From positions 1 through 49,089 of the forward strand of contig LYSV01000066.1 of NCBI GenBank assembly GCA_001657315.1: a stretch of DNA of 49,089 bases. Reading direction: 5' to 3'. Source of the DNA: Flammeovirgaceae bacterium BBD 1991-12 (GTDB lineage Bacteria > Bacteroidota > Bacteroidia > Cytophagales > Cyclobacteriaceae). The notes under the pieces were generated by a model. The model did no database searches. It was not told the origin of the DNA and saw only the letters and a program-made list of their open reading frames with translations. This document shows positions 14,003-24,200 of this stretch, piece by piece (positions within the stretch are counted from its first letter, which is position 1; every line of letters begins with the position of its first letter). Position numbers and translations under genes: made by a program.

Positions 14003-14659
14003 AAATGTTCAGGTGTTAGAAACAAATCAAAATTGAGACTTCACTCAGGCAAAGTCAATACCCAACCTTGGGTATATTCCAAGGTGAACGAACTAGAATG
14101 ATGCGAGTCTGAACCTCCCAAGCTTCCACACCCATTTATCATTCCCTCCAACCCTCACACAATCCAAAAATGCCAAAAGAGTATTCCAGCCTTTTTCATT
14201 CAACGAAGCTTTTTTTGATCGATGTAACTTTAGTGAAGCAGGTAGCATAGGTAAACCCCTCCTGCTTGTCCAATGTTTCCCGCATAGATTTTAATGTTTT
14301 TCGCATAAATGCTTTGACCTCTGTTCTCCCATTTTTAATGCAAAGATTTAATATAACGTATTCTTGAAATACAGTTCCTATGGCAAGAAAAACGCTAACC
14401 GAAAACTTGAATCAGCAAGATTGCTCATCTTCAATAGCAAAGACTCTGAAGTCGCTGCCCCACTCGATGCTATGAACGTTAATACCCCCTAATACCAACC
14501 AAAATACCCCCTAATTTGAATCCGGTGTCCTCTTACTTTTACCCCAGGAATTAACCATTTAGTATTTAGTCAACCATAAAAAAGCTTAACACTGAAAATT
14601 CATTTGCAAAAAAGTTTAAGAACAAGGATCAGTATCACTTGTCGAATTACGCATAACTG
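14003..14659. other. Long non-coding stretch before the LanC-like gene
   Basis: No supported gene. It has a hairpin CCTTGG, seven bases, CCAAGG near 14067, and an 18-mer (14164-14181) identical to 30360-30377 within a wider dispersed repeat. A 31-codon frame at 14380-14475 (start MARKTLTENLNQQDCSSSIA) is open, but nothing else supports it. The last ~100 bp should hold the promoter of the LanC-like gene. Confidence 0.45.
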
Positions 14660-15703
14660 ATGAAAATGAAAACCAACCTCGGGCTTATCAACAGTCTTAT
14701 CTTACAAAAAGGTAATAGCCTGGAAAATATCGGACTTTTGAATGGGAAAATGGGAGTATGCATTTACCTGTTCCACTTGCATCGTGAAACAGGTAACTCC
14801 ACTTACAAGGAAAAGGCAGGGTCTCTTCTGGAAGATATCTGGCAAAAAACAGAACGCAATATTGTGCCAATGGACTTTGAAAACGGGTTAGCCGGTATCG
14901 GATGGGGAATAGAGTATCTGGTGAAAGAAGATTTTGTTCCGGCAGACACAGATGATGTATTAAATGAATTGGATGATAAGATATATCAGTATCTGGTAAA
15001 TCATAAAGAGTTTTCGTTGGGTTTATCCAATGGGCTTTTAGGTTTTGGATTTTATCTTTTATCTCGTTTAAAAGGAAAGCGATCCTTAGCATTAGACACA
15101 CGAAATTATCTTCTTGAACGACTATTAATGGGCTTGATCAATCGTATTTATGATGCCGTTGAAGAGAGAGAGGAAGATTTTAAGGAACCCATTCTTTTTC
15201 AATCAAACTGGATATTACCATTATGGCTGATCCTGCTTTCAGAAACAAAAAAATTAGGGATCTATGATAAAAAAATAGGTATTACATTAAATAGAATTTC
15301 TCCTATCATAAGATCTATATTCCCAATACTTCACAGCCATAGATTATACCTGCTAATAGCTGTGAAAGAAGTACAGAAAGTTTGGTCTTCTCCTTTTTTG
15401 GAAAAACACGCAGATATATTACAAGATAGCATAGATCCAGACGAAATACTTACGGAGTTTTCTGACAAAAGTGTCAACCTCGAATTAGGTATGTCTGGTA
15501 TTATGTTAATAGAAAGTGCGTACACTGGTCAGTGCCATTTCACCAAATGTTTGTTAAAACGGATGGAAAGATCAACTTTCTGGAATTCATTACAAAATGA
15601 AGGAGGAACACCAAATGTTGATCTCAGTCTAATGCATGGCTTAACCGGTATATCCATGAATTATCTTCTATCTGACTTGAAAAGCGATATAAAAGCCATT
15701 TGA
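14660..15703 (+). CDS. LanC-like protein without zinc cysteines
   Basis: A 347-residue protein with the repeated G-x-x-G helical-barrel pattern of LanC lanthionine cyclases: LNGKMGVCIYL (about 28), NGLAGIGWGIEYL (about 80), SNGLLGFGFYLL (about 122), GMSGIMLIESA (about 278) and HGLTGISMNYLL (about 330). LanC enzymes bind zinc with Cys, Cys-His; the matching positions here read ELGMSGI and LMHGLTGI, so both cysteines are missing and only the His remains. A classical cyclase role is therefore unlikely; a scaffold or different modification role is possible. It leads a locus with a GG-leader precursor, a protease and an exporter gene. Two in-frame ATGs (14660, 14666) could start it. Confidence 0.8.
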   Translation: MKMKTNLGLINSLILQKGNSLENIGLLNGKMGVCIYLFHLHRETGNSTYKEKAGSLLEDIWQKTERNIVPMDFENGLAGIGWGIEYLVKEDFVPADTDDVLNELDDKIYQYLVNHKEFSLGLSNGLLGFGFYLLSRLKGKRSLALDTRNYLLERLLMGLINRIYDAVEEREEDFKEPILFQSNWILPLWLILLSETKKLGIYDKKIGITLNRISPIIRSIFPILHSHRLYLLIAVKEVQKVWSSPFLEKHADILQDSIDPDEILTEFSDKSVNLELGMSGIMLIESAYTGQCHFTKCLLKRMERSTFWNSLQNEGGTPNVDLSLMHGLTGISMNYLLSDLKSDIKAI

Positions 15704-15771
15704 GTAACTAACCATTAAAAGTGAAAGTACAAGCAAATTATTTTTAACATAACAATAAATTTTCTTAAACT

Positions 15772-16131
15772 ATGAAGCAACTTAAAAAGCTCACCCTCAA
15801 CGAAATGCAGGACTACACTGTAATTGAGCAACAAGATCAAATGGAGATAAAAGGAGGCACAGCTCCCGGTCCATGGATTCCTATTTTACTTCCCATAATT
15901 TACGACGCAATAAAAACCCTTGTCACTTCTGGGAATTCAGATGGCAGCGGTGGTGTTATAGTCGATGGAGGAGAAGGAGATGACGTTATAATCACAGGTG
16001 ATGGCAATACTTTTAACATGATCGACGGTGGTAACAGCAACAATCAAACCACGATCATTTTTGAAGCTGATAGTTTGAAATTACCTGATGGTACAGTTAT
16101 ATATGGTGGAAGTGGAACCATAAACTATTAG
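15772..16131 (+). CDS. GG-leader natural-product precursor peptide
   Basis: A 119-residue precursor. Residues 1-29 form a double-glycine leader (LKKLTLNEMQDYTVIEQ ... MEIKGG) like the GG-Bacteroidales natural-product precursor family, cut by C39 peptidases after GG at 28-29. The 90-residue remainder is hydrophobic at first (PWIPILLPIIYDAI), then Gly/Asp/Asn-rich, with one exact RTX-type nonapeptide GGEGDDVII and a similar TGDGNTFNMIDGG. The protein has no cysteine at all, so lanthionine or disulphide formation is excluded. It follows the LanC-like gene by 68 bp and is closed by a terminator. Confidence 0.75.
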   Translation: MKQLKKLTLNEMQDYTVIEQQDQMEIKGGTAPGPWIPILLPIIYDAIKTLVTSGNSDGSGGVIVDGGEGDDVIITGDGNTFNMIDGGNSNNQTTIIFEADSLKLPDGTVIYGGSGTINY

Positions 16132-16145
16132 GATTTATTAATAAG

Positions 16146-16231
16146 TGCTTTGCCAAATTTCCCTTGTGATCCTAATTAAAGTATTTGATACCTTTTACTT
16201 TAGGTAAACAGAGTTTGGTAAAGCATTTTTT
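16146..16231 (+). terminator. Long-stem terminator after the precursor gene
   Basis: TGCTTTGCCAAA (16146-16157) pairs with TTTGGTAAAGCA (16214-16225) with one G-U, followed by six T residues. The loop contains a second inverted repeat, TAAAGTA and TACTTTA. It would separate precursor expression from the downstream protease and exporter genes. Confidence 0.65.
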
Positions 16232-16379
16232 AAATTTCGTGTGTCTACAATAATGTGAATGAAACGAATCCAAAAGATCATGAATCTTAAACCCACAAAG
16301 ATATGATCCTAACACACTAAAGGTATATTTTTTGAGATCGAATACCTCAAACCAAAAGTAAGCTGCTTTAATCTTTTAA

Positions 16380-17786
16380 ATGTTTCTCTCAAATAAAATT
16401 AAAGAAAAAATACCAGTGTACTTGTCAACGCTGCTTTACGCTATTTTAATTTTTTCATGTGGTGATAAGTCTGAAAAAATCATTAATCTGGCTCATCAAA
16501 AAGCAGATACGGTTCATTTCAATCTCAAAGACAATCATATCTATTGTGAAGTGAAAATAAATAAATCCCAAAATGAGTTCATATTTGATACCGGAGCAAG
16601 CAGTACTGTAATTAATGATTCCATTAAGGGTGGTATTTATTTGGGGAAAAGTTTTGTCAGAGATTACAGAAAAATCAACCATACGGTTGATAAGGTCTCA
16701 TTTGACAGCTTAATACTCGGCAACACTTTATTCTATCAATTCCTAACATACAATCAGGTCAGATTGCAGGGTGTGGACGGTATTCTAGGGGGTGGTAACC
16801 TAAAACACTTGGCGTGGAAGATCAATTTTTCAGACCAAACTATTGTCTTTGCCGAACGGACCAAATATCTGAAACCTCAAGGAAAAGGCATTCCCTTTGA
16901 ATTAAAGAATAACTGTCCTTATATAGATGCGAAAATAGGCAATGAAAACTTCACGTTCCTCTTAGATTTCGGGTTTGTAGGATTTGTGCAGATCAACAAA
17001 AATAAAAGTGATGTAAATCCATGCTTATTACGGAAAACGACACAATGGCGGTCTTACGCTTCCTATTACAGTCCGTTTGATTTTGATCTGTCCGGTCTTA
17101 TTGACACATCTTATTATCACATCAGCACGGTCTCAATAGGTCAGCATTTGCTGAAGGATGAGATAATTGAATTTAATCCTTATATAAGTAAGAATATAAT
17201 AGGCATGGATTTTTTCCAACGCTTTGAATATGCCATACTCGATTACCCCGGTAAGAAATTGTACTTAGGCCCTCCGATGTTCAAATCACACAGGTACCTA
17301 AGTTCACTACTCGAGCATATTAATACCATAGGGATTGAGGTTACGGGAACTTTTGTTCCAAAAATTTCATCCGTTTGTGAGAGCTTAGCGGCTAACAATG
17401 AAATTTTGTTAGGAGATACGATACTTGCTATTAATGGCACATCAGTTCTTCACAGAGACAGCAGTTTTTATCAGGACATCAAATCAGGCTCAAAGAGGGC
17501 ATTTGAGTATTCCATGTTTAGCGACCTGTTGAACGATTTACATTTTTTAACTGATACCGCAGTTATCAAAGTGAAGAAAGGAGGCTCTTTCCGGGAAGTT
17601 ACACTTCACAGGAAATATATCCACCCACAAATGCCTGATACAATTCAATCATATGGTCGCATTTTTAAACCTTTGATCACCGGATCTTTAGGGGTAAAGT
17701 TGAATGATCCGGCAAGCAACCTCTATCTTTATTTCCCTTATAAGGCGCAGGGTAGGTTAAGACCTCTTAAACTTTTAAGAAGGTAA
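16380..17786 (+). CDS. Lipoprotein aspartic protease with PDZ domain
   Basis: A 468-residue retropepsin-like protein. The N-terminus (LIFSC, Cys27) looks like a lipoprotein signal. The first half has the active-site motif FIFDTGASST (Asp70); the second half has a weaker counterpart, FTFLLDFGFVGF, where DTG has become DFG. A PDZ domain follows (about 325-410, ILLGDTILAINGTSV). Such protease-PDZ proteins are common in Bacteroidota, usually of unknown substrate. Its place between the precursor and the C39 exporter (11 nt from the latter) suggests processing or immunity in this peptide system. The altered second motif raises doubt about activity unless the enzyme dimerises. Confidence 0.8.
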   Translation: MFLSNKIKEKIPVYLSTLLYAILIFSCGDKSEKIINLAHQKADTVHFNLKDNHIYCEVKINKSQNEFIFDTGASSTVINDSIKGGIYLGKSFVRDYRKINHTVDKVSFDSLILGNTLFYQFLTYNQVRLQGVDGILGGGNLKHLAWKINFSDQTIVFAERTKYLKPQGKGIPFELKNNCPYIDAKIGNENFTFLLDFGFVGFVQINKNKSDVNPCLLRKTTQWRSYASYYSPFDFDLSGLIDTSYYHISTVSIGQHLLKDEIIEFNPYISKNIIGMDFFQRFEYAILDYPGKKLYLGPPMFKSHRYLSSLLEHINTIGIEVTGTFVPKISSVCESLAANNEILLGDTILAINGTSVLHRDSSFYQDIKSGSKRAFEYSMFSDLLNDLHFLTDTAVIKVKKGGSFREVTLHRKYIHPQMPDTIQSYGRIFKPLITGSLGVKLNDPASNLYLYFPYKAQGRLRPLKLLRR

Positions 17787-17797
17787 TCTAAGATTCT

Positions 17798-18124
17798 ATG
17801 CGAAATTTCATATTTCCCAGCTACATTCAGCATGAACAAATGGATTGTGGGCCTGCCTGTCTAAAGATACTAGCCAAACATTACGGCAAGACATTCTCCA
17901 TGAAGCATTTACGAGATGCCTGCTATATCACCAGGGAGGGTGTTTCATTATTTGATATTGCCCGTGCTGCGGAATCCATTGGCTTCCGAACACTGGCAAT
18001 AAAGATTAGTTTTGAGGATCTGCAAAAAAAGATGCCACTACCAGTCATCGTGCACTGGAAGCCCCACGCCCGGTATTTTGGCGGGCTGTCAATATTCCAG
18101 CTGATACCCGGATGCAAAGAATAG
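17798..18124 (+). pseudogene. C39 peptidase-exporter, truncated in the peptidase domain
   Basis: A 108-residue stub of a bacteriocin-type ABC exporter, which is normally ~700 residues. It keeps the C39 start: QHEQMDCGPACLKILAKHYGK with catalytic Cys, and the conserved REGVSLFDIARAAESIGF. Homology stops at VIVHWK, just before the catalytic His region (normally HFVVL); the next bases are the 24-bp dispersed sequence at 18063-18086 and then unrelated residues (PHARYFGG...). The His, Asp, membrane and ATPase parts are all missing, so no cleavage or export is expected. A homologous exporter elsewhere could still serve the locus. Confidence 0.85.
18063..18086 (+). repeat. 24-bp dispersed sequence, copy 2, at the exporter break
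   Basis: Identical to 10534-10557. It starts within one or two bases of the last codon with C39 homology (Lys of VHWK), so it marks the recombination or insertion point. Confidence 0.7.
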
Positions 18125-18132
18125 CTCAATCC

Positions 18133-21100
18133 TCATAAGATCTTGATACCCAATTCGGTCAACTTTTGATTTAAAGCTGGTAGTTTTTCGTTAAGAAGTG
18201 ATGCTAATTTGTTCAGTTCCGTATCAAGCTCTTTGAATACTTCATCTCTGAACGCTATAGCCTGGTCAGTCGGTGGATAATCTCCCCTTTGCTGATCTGC
18301 CAACAGAAATGCAATCCGATTATTTATTCTTATCCCAAAATTTAATGGGTCCTGGTAGCTTTGGTTCTTTGTCATGTGAATAGCATTTTCGATGACCTTC
18401 ATCTTCTCGTCTAGTTCGTTGACCATTTCCACCAATGCCTTGGCAGACGGTTTGTCAGCCACTTTTTCTTTGACATATTCAAGATCTTTCCGTGTTTTTC
18501 GGATCCGTATAATCGCCTCGTGAGCTTCGGAAACTTTATCTCTCACACTGATCAAAAAATCAAATTGATTTTGGTAATCCTCTTTCGTGTTAGGGAGCCT
18601 GGGGTCCTTCACAATACTGAAATTTTGAGCTACTGAATTACCGTTCACTGTCAAAACAGCCTTATAAGTTCCGGGGATTGCCTTTGGCCCCTTATTGGGT
18701 GAGCTGTATAAGATCATACCATCAAATGCTTTAAACCCAGGGTAACGCATATCCCATACAAACGTATTCCCACCAGCTTTTACCTTAAGCTTACTTTTCT
18801 TTTCCTTCGATTGATTGCTGAATACCTGGATAGTATCTCCATCCATTTCAAGTATATGCATGGTTACCGTGTCGGTTTCTTCGACCTCCTTGAGGTAATA
18901 GTTAAAGATTACACCGTCAGGATGGTTTTGTCCTACCGATTTTTCACTTCCCCAGCTTCTGGCTACCTGCATACGATAGCTGTCTTTTGGTTTAAAGAGA
19001 TAATGATCGGATGAGGCAACCTCACCTGAAAGTTGATGTAACGGAGTTAAATCATCAATGAGCCAGAAACTCCTTCCGTGCGTCGCTGCAATGAGATTAT
19101 TGTCCCTGACATGTAAATCCCGGATGCTGACGATGGGTAGATTAAGCTGAAAAGGTTGCCAGGAAGCACCATCGTCAAAGGAAAGATACATCCCCCACTC
19201 CGTGCCGGCGTATAACAGGCCTGGACGCGTTAAGTCTGCTCTAATGGCTCGGGTATAGTCTGTTGATTTAATTCCCTTTGTAATGAGTTGCCACGTCTCC
19301 CCATAGTCATCCGTTTTGTAGAGATATGGGGTATAATCTCCGAATTTGTACGAAGTAGCAGCTACATATGCGCCACCGTTTTTATGTGGATTCATATCGA
19401 TGCAATTGATCATATTCTGCTTTGGAGACATGGGAGGTGTTACATTCTTCCAGGTTTCACCTCCATCCCGGGTCACGTGAACAAGTCCGTCATCACTACC
19501 GATCCAAATGACGCCTTCCTCCTGCTCTGACTCTTCACCGGCAAAAATGGTTCCGTAGAATTCTACGCCCGTATTATCCTGGGTGATGGGACCACCCGAA
19601 GAGCGTAATGTCTCAGACTCACCTCGTGTTAAGTCGGGTGATATTACGTCCCACGACTGCCCTTCATTGGTGGTGACATGTAAGAAGTTGGAACCGGCAT
19701 ATAATTTATTCGGATGGTGAGGACTAAAAAAGACGGGAAAGTTCCAGTTGAAACGATATTTCATCACTTCAACTCCGGAACCTGCAGGATTATCCGGCCA
19801 GACATTGGTAGATCGCACTTGCCCGGTCGAGTGATCCAATCGCATCATATAGCCCTTGTAGGTTCCTCCATAAACTATATCAGGATTCCTGGGATCCGGG
19901 GCTAAATGGGCACTTTCACCACCCGCAGAAGGCTCCCAGTGTCTTTCCGTAATGGATGATCCTGAGGATCGATGCTGTATTCTTATGGAAGTATTGTCCT
20001 GTTGGGCGCCATAGATCCGGTATGGAAAGGCATTATCTGTGGTGACCCGGTAAAATTGAGCGGTAGGTTGATTGTGATACGTGGTCCAGTTTTCTCCACC
20101 ATCATTAGACACCTGGGCGCCCCCGTCATCCGCAATGATCATTCTTTGATTGTTGGCAGGATCTATCCACAGGTCATGGTGATCCCCATGGGGTGCATTC
20201 TTTAATTCGAACGTCTTACCTCCGTCCCTGGAAACCCCATAGCTTACATTCATTACATAGACGATGTCTTCATTTTGAGTATCTGCCGTAATTCTGCTGT
20301 AGTACCATGCCCTTTGACGTAGTGCTCTGTTTTGGTTTAACTTTTTCCACGTTTTTGCACCATCGTCAGATCGGTATACTCCACCCTCTTCAGCTTCAAT
20401 AATGGTCCAGACCCTTTTGGAATTGACCGGGGAAACTGCGATACCCACGATTCCCCAGGGGCCTTTCGGAAGCCCTTCGTTTTCAGTAATATCAGTCCAG
20501 TTATCCCCTCCATCTTTGCTCACAAATAATTTACTGTCAGGTCCACCACTATCCATTCTATAGCCATTCCTTTTCATTTGCCACGAAGCAGCATAAATAA
20601 TCCTGGGGTTATTCGGATCGAGCATCAAATCTCCTGCACCTGCTTTGTCGCTTACATACAAGATCTTCTCCCAGCTCTTTCCACCGTCAGTAGATCGAAA
20701 CACTCCTCTTTGCGTGTTGGGTTTCCAAAGATTTCCTATGGCTGCAACATATACAATGTCCGGGTTTGACGGATGGATCCTGATCCGGGAAATATGTTCT
20801 GACTCGGGCAATCCCAGGAATTGCCAGGTGTCACCAGCGTCTGTAGAACGCCAGATGCCTTTACCTGATGATACATTGCCTCTAAGGGTTTGTTCTCCTT
20901 CGCCGACATATATAACGTTTGGATCTGATGCTGAAACTGCAATAGCTCCTATGGACCCGCCAAAGAAGCCATCGGAGATACAAGACCATGAGTTTCCGGC
21001 ATCTTCCGTTTTCCACACGCCTCCTCCGGCCGTACCCATGTAGTACAGGTTGTCATTTCCGATGACGCCGCTTACGGTACCTGCCCGCCCGCCCCGGTAC

Positions 21101-21246
21101 GGACCAATGGACCTCCATTGAATTCCTGCATAAAGGGATTGATCATAGTTCAGGGTGTTATCCGGTGTTTTTGTTTTTCGTCTCTGGGCCTGTATATCAA
21201 ACAGCATCACCAAGGCGAGCAGTAAAGAGCCTATTAATCTTAGCAT
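18133..21246 (-). CDS. Secreted BNR/sortilin-type propeller protein A
   Basis: A 1037-residue exported protein. Residues 1-20 are a signal peptide. The body (about 40-740) is a run of beta-propeller repeats with BNR/Asp-box motifs such as STDAGDTW, STDGGKSW, SKDGGDNW, RDGGETW and TDDYGETW, as in the VPS10/sortilin and YCF48 groups. Residues ~780-890 resemble a beta-sandwich (NTFVWDMRYPGF) and ~895-1037 are helical. Proteins of this kind are often annotated as glycosyl hydrolases, but no catalytic residues are evident; binding or assembly at the surface is equally possible. It is downstream of its paralogue by 27 bp, same operon. Confidence 0.85.
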   Translation of the reverse strand: MLRLIGSLLLALVMLFDIQAQRRKTKTPDNTLNYDQSLYAGIQWRSIGPYRGGRAGTVSGVIGNDNLYYMGTAGGGVWKTEDAGNSWSCISDGFFGGSIGAIAVSASDPNVIYVGEGEQTLRGNVSSGKGIWRSTDAGDTWQFLGLPESEHISRIRIHPSNPDIVYVAAIGNLWKPNTQRGVFRSTDGGKSWEKILYVSDKAGAGDLMLDPNNPRIIYAASWQMKRNGYRMDSGGPDSKLFVSKDGGDNWTDITENEGLPKGPWGIVGIAVSPVNSKRVWTIIEAEEGGVYRSDDGAKTWKKLNQNRALRQRAWYYSRITADTQNEDIVYVMNVSYGVSRDGGKTFELKNAPHGDHHDLWIDPANNQRMIIADDGGAQVSNDGGENWTTYHNQPTAQFYRVTTDNAFPYRIYGAQQDNTSIRIQHRSSGSSITERHWEPSAGGESAHLAPDPRNPDIVYGGTYKGYMMRLDHSTGQVRSTNVWPDNPAGSGVEVMKYRFNWNFPVFFSPHHPNKLYAGSNFLHVTTNEGQSWDVISPDLTRGESETLRSSGGPITQDNTGVEFYGTIFAGEESEQEEGVIWIGSDDGLVHVTRDGGETWKNVTPPMSPKQNMINCIDMNPHKNGGAYVAATSYKFGDYTPYLYKTDDYGETWQLITKGIKSTDYTRAIRADLTRPGLLYAGTEWGMYLSFDDGASWQPFQLNLPIVSIRDLHVRDNNLIAATHGRSFWLIDDLTPLHQLSGEVASSDHYLFKPKDSYRMQVARSWGSEKSVGQNHPDGVIFNYYLKEVEETDTVTMHILEMDGDTIQVFSNQSKEKKSKLKVKAGGNTFVWDMRYPGFKAFDGMILYSSPNKGPKAIPGTYKAVLTVNGNSVAQNFSIVKDPRLPNTKEDYQNQFDFLISVRDKVSEAHEAIIRIRKTRKDLEYVKEKVADKPSAKALVEMVNELDEKMKVIENAIHMTKNQSYQDPLNFGIRINNRIAFLLADQQRGDYPPTDQAIAFRDEVFKELDTELNKLASLLNEKLPALNQKLTELGIKIL

Positions 21247-21273
21247 AGAAATTTAAGTTAGCAGGGTATTCGT

Positions 21274-24200
21274 TTAATCTTCTCCAATAATTAAAGGACC
21301 AATCTGGTTTTCCTTCATGGCACTGTCAAGTGAGACAATATCTTGCTTTTTCACCTGTTCCCATACTTTTTGCACTTCCAGCCATTCGGAATGCAGTTTT
21401 TCATAGACTTCCACATACTGATCTGCAGGCCTGAAATCAGCAATCGCTATCGTATTGGCCAGGTAGCTCAATTTTTCCATGAGCATTCCAGGAAGTCTGA
21501 TCGCATCCTGTCCTTTACCCGTATGTTTCAGTTGGATGATCTGATTTTCAACCCCGGTAATAACACTATCCAGCTCCATGATTTGTTCGGACATTTCACC
21601 CGATACCAAGGGGATCAGGTCCTTGAGTTGCCTGCGCAGCTTTTCAGCTTCGTTAACGGTCAGGGACATTGCTTCAAAGTCCAGGCGGATCTTATCCAGA
21701 AGCTCCTTTTGTTGATTAATATCGTTCAATGTACCCTCTGTATTCGGGTCCTTGATCAACTTAAAACGTTGTGTCTGAGGCTCGATATCTTCTGCTTTGA
21801 GGGTGACGGTGTAGTTACCTGGACTTGCCATTAACGACATGGGTGGTACCAATGATTTTCGGGTTCGTTTGTCATCTAACGGGTACCACGGCGCATAGAG
21901 CGGTTTTGTTCGCAATACTAATTTGGTGGTCGGGTCTTCTTTAAAATCCCACCATACCCTGTTGATGCCAGGCTTCCCTTTATGTTTGATCGTTCTAACT
22001 GTTTTACCGGCTTCATTTGCAATCTCCAGGGAAACACTGTCTTCCAACTCTTTTGATTGCCAATAATGAAGTGAGGTGCCTGCCGGAGGATCATCCCCAA
22101 AAGAGGCTTCCTTAAAAAACTGCATCACCATAGACACTGGATGTAGCCGGTAGGCATCTTTTGGATTGAATAAATGTACAGAAGAGCTTGAAACTTCATT
22201 GTTGAATTGCTGGATAGGGGTCAGATCATCCAGGATCCAGATCCCTCTCCCATAGGTGCCTACTACCAGGTCATTGAAGTGCTCGGGAATGTCCATCCAG
22301 TACATGGGGCTGGAGGGAAGATTGGTCATCAGTGACTGCCAATTACTGCCTTTATCCAATGAAAAATACAAGGCATTTTCTGTCCCCAAATATAACACGT
22401 TAGGGTTAACGGGGTCTTCCTTTATCATCCTGCAATAGCTTATTGGACTAGCTTCAATACCGTTGGTTATCTTCTTCCAGGACTTGCCATAATTAGTCGT
22501 AACAAAAACATAGGGTTTAAAGTCCCCCATCTCATGAGCATCTACGGTAAGATAGGCAGTACCCTCGTCGTATTGAGAAGCCTCAATGTTACGCACGGCT
22601 CCATAGGCCGGCATCTCCGGGATTTTAGCAGTAAGGTTGGTCCAGTTAGCTCCATTATCCTGGCTGATATGCACAAGGCCGTCATTTGTCCCAGCCCACA
22701 ACAATCCTTTCTTCAACGGCGATTCATCCAATGCATAAATAACGTTCGCATACTCTACCCCGATATTATCCCCGGTCAACCCCCCGGAAAACTGTTGTTT
22801 GGAAGCATCATTCAAGCTTAGGTCCGGGCTTACTATTTCCCAGGTCTGGCCGCCATTAGTGGTACGATGTACATATTGACTCGCCACATAAACGGTTTTG
22901 TTATCGTGAGGTGAAATGAGCAGTGGGAATGTCCACTGGAAACGATATTTTACATCAGCCGCAGGGGTACCCGCAGTTAACTCAGGCCATACCTCCACCT
23001 GTCGAAAATGACCGGTTTTTTCATTATACCTGACCACCACGCCACCTAATGCTCCATATCCTGACGCACTGGACCAGACAATATCCGGATTGGTAGGGTC
23101 GGCAGTGGCAAATCCACTTTCACCTCCTCCTACATCATGCCACAGGCCTGTAGGGATAAAACCTCCAAAGAAGCTCTGCATACGACTTCTACTGGGACCT
23201 TTCATAGAAGGGCCATCCTGCCTGTTGGTGAGCACGTTATACGGAATTGCCGTGTCTGTAGTCACGTGGTACAGCTGCGCTACAGGTAGCTGCACACGAT
23301 GCCATGATTTGCCACGATTCTGACTAATGGAAAGGCCACCATCGCCCACCACTATCTGTCGATTACCATTGGTAGGGTCTACCCACATCTCATGATGATC
23401 CCAATTTGGTGCAGTACCGGGAGCCGCAAGAGTCGTGGTTTTGCCGCCGTCGATACTGGTCGCATAGGTAGCTGAGAAAAAGTATATTTCATTGGCGTTA
23501 TCCGGTGATGCGGTACAGCGGGTGTAGTATGCCCCGCGCCCTGTTAAGTCCCGATCGGAATTGACCAACTGAAAAGTCGTGCCTCTATCTTCGGAGCGCC
23601 ACAGCTCTCCGGTATTGGTAGGCTTGCCATCCAACGGGATCCCATCACCTGTTTCTATCAAAGCGTAAAGTCTGCCCTGCTTTGCAGCCGTCATAGCCAG
23701 CGCGATCTTTCCCACCTCTCCTTTTGGAAGGCCGTTTTCCTTCAGCTTTTCCCAGCTTTCTCCTCCATCCAGAGATCGATAGATCCCACCTCCGGGCCCG
23801 CCGCTTTTTCGCGTCCAGGGTCTGATTTCCAACGACCACATTCCGGCAAACAAAATACGCGGATTGAAAGGATCCATGACCAGGTCTGAAGCCCCGGTAT
23901 TCGTATCTGAGTGTAACACTTGTCTCCATGTATTTCCACCATCGGTGGTTTTGTATATCCCACGTTCTTTTTGTGGCGTATATCCATGACCTAATGCAGC
24001 CACATAAGCCACGTCCGGATTGGTGGGATGAACGACAATGCGGCTGATGCGTCCAGTATTTTCGAGTCCCAGGTGTTTCCAGTTCACTCCTCCATCCGTG
24101 GAGCGCCACACCCCGTTGCCTATAGAGACGTTAGAGCGAATGAAAGATTCTCCGGTACCTGCATAGACGACCTCAGGTTCACCTGGAGCCAAAGCAAGCG

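Noticed and set aside
14380-14475. 31-codon frame as a possible Cys-containing peptide precursor
   Set aside because: No GG leader, no repeat of the motif, no conserved context; too short to support without comparative data.
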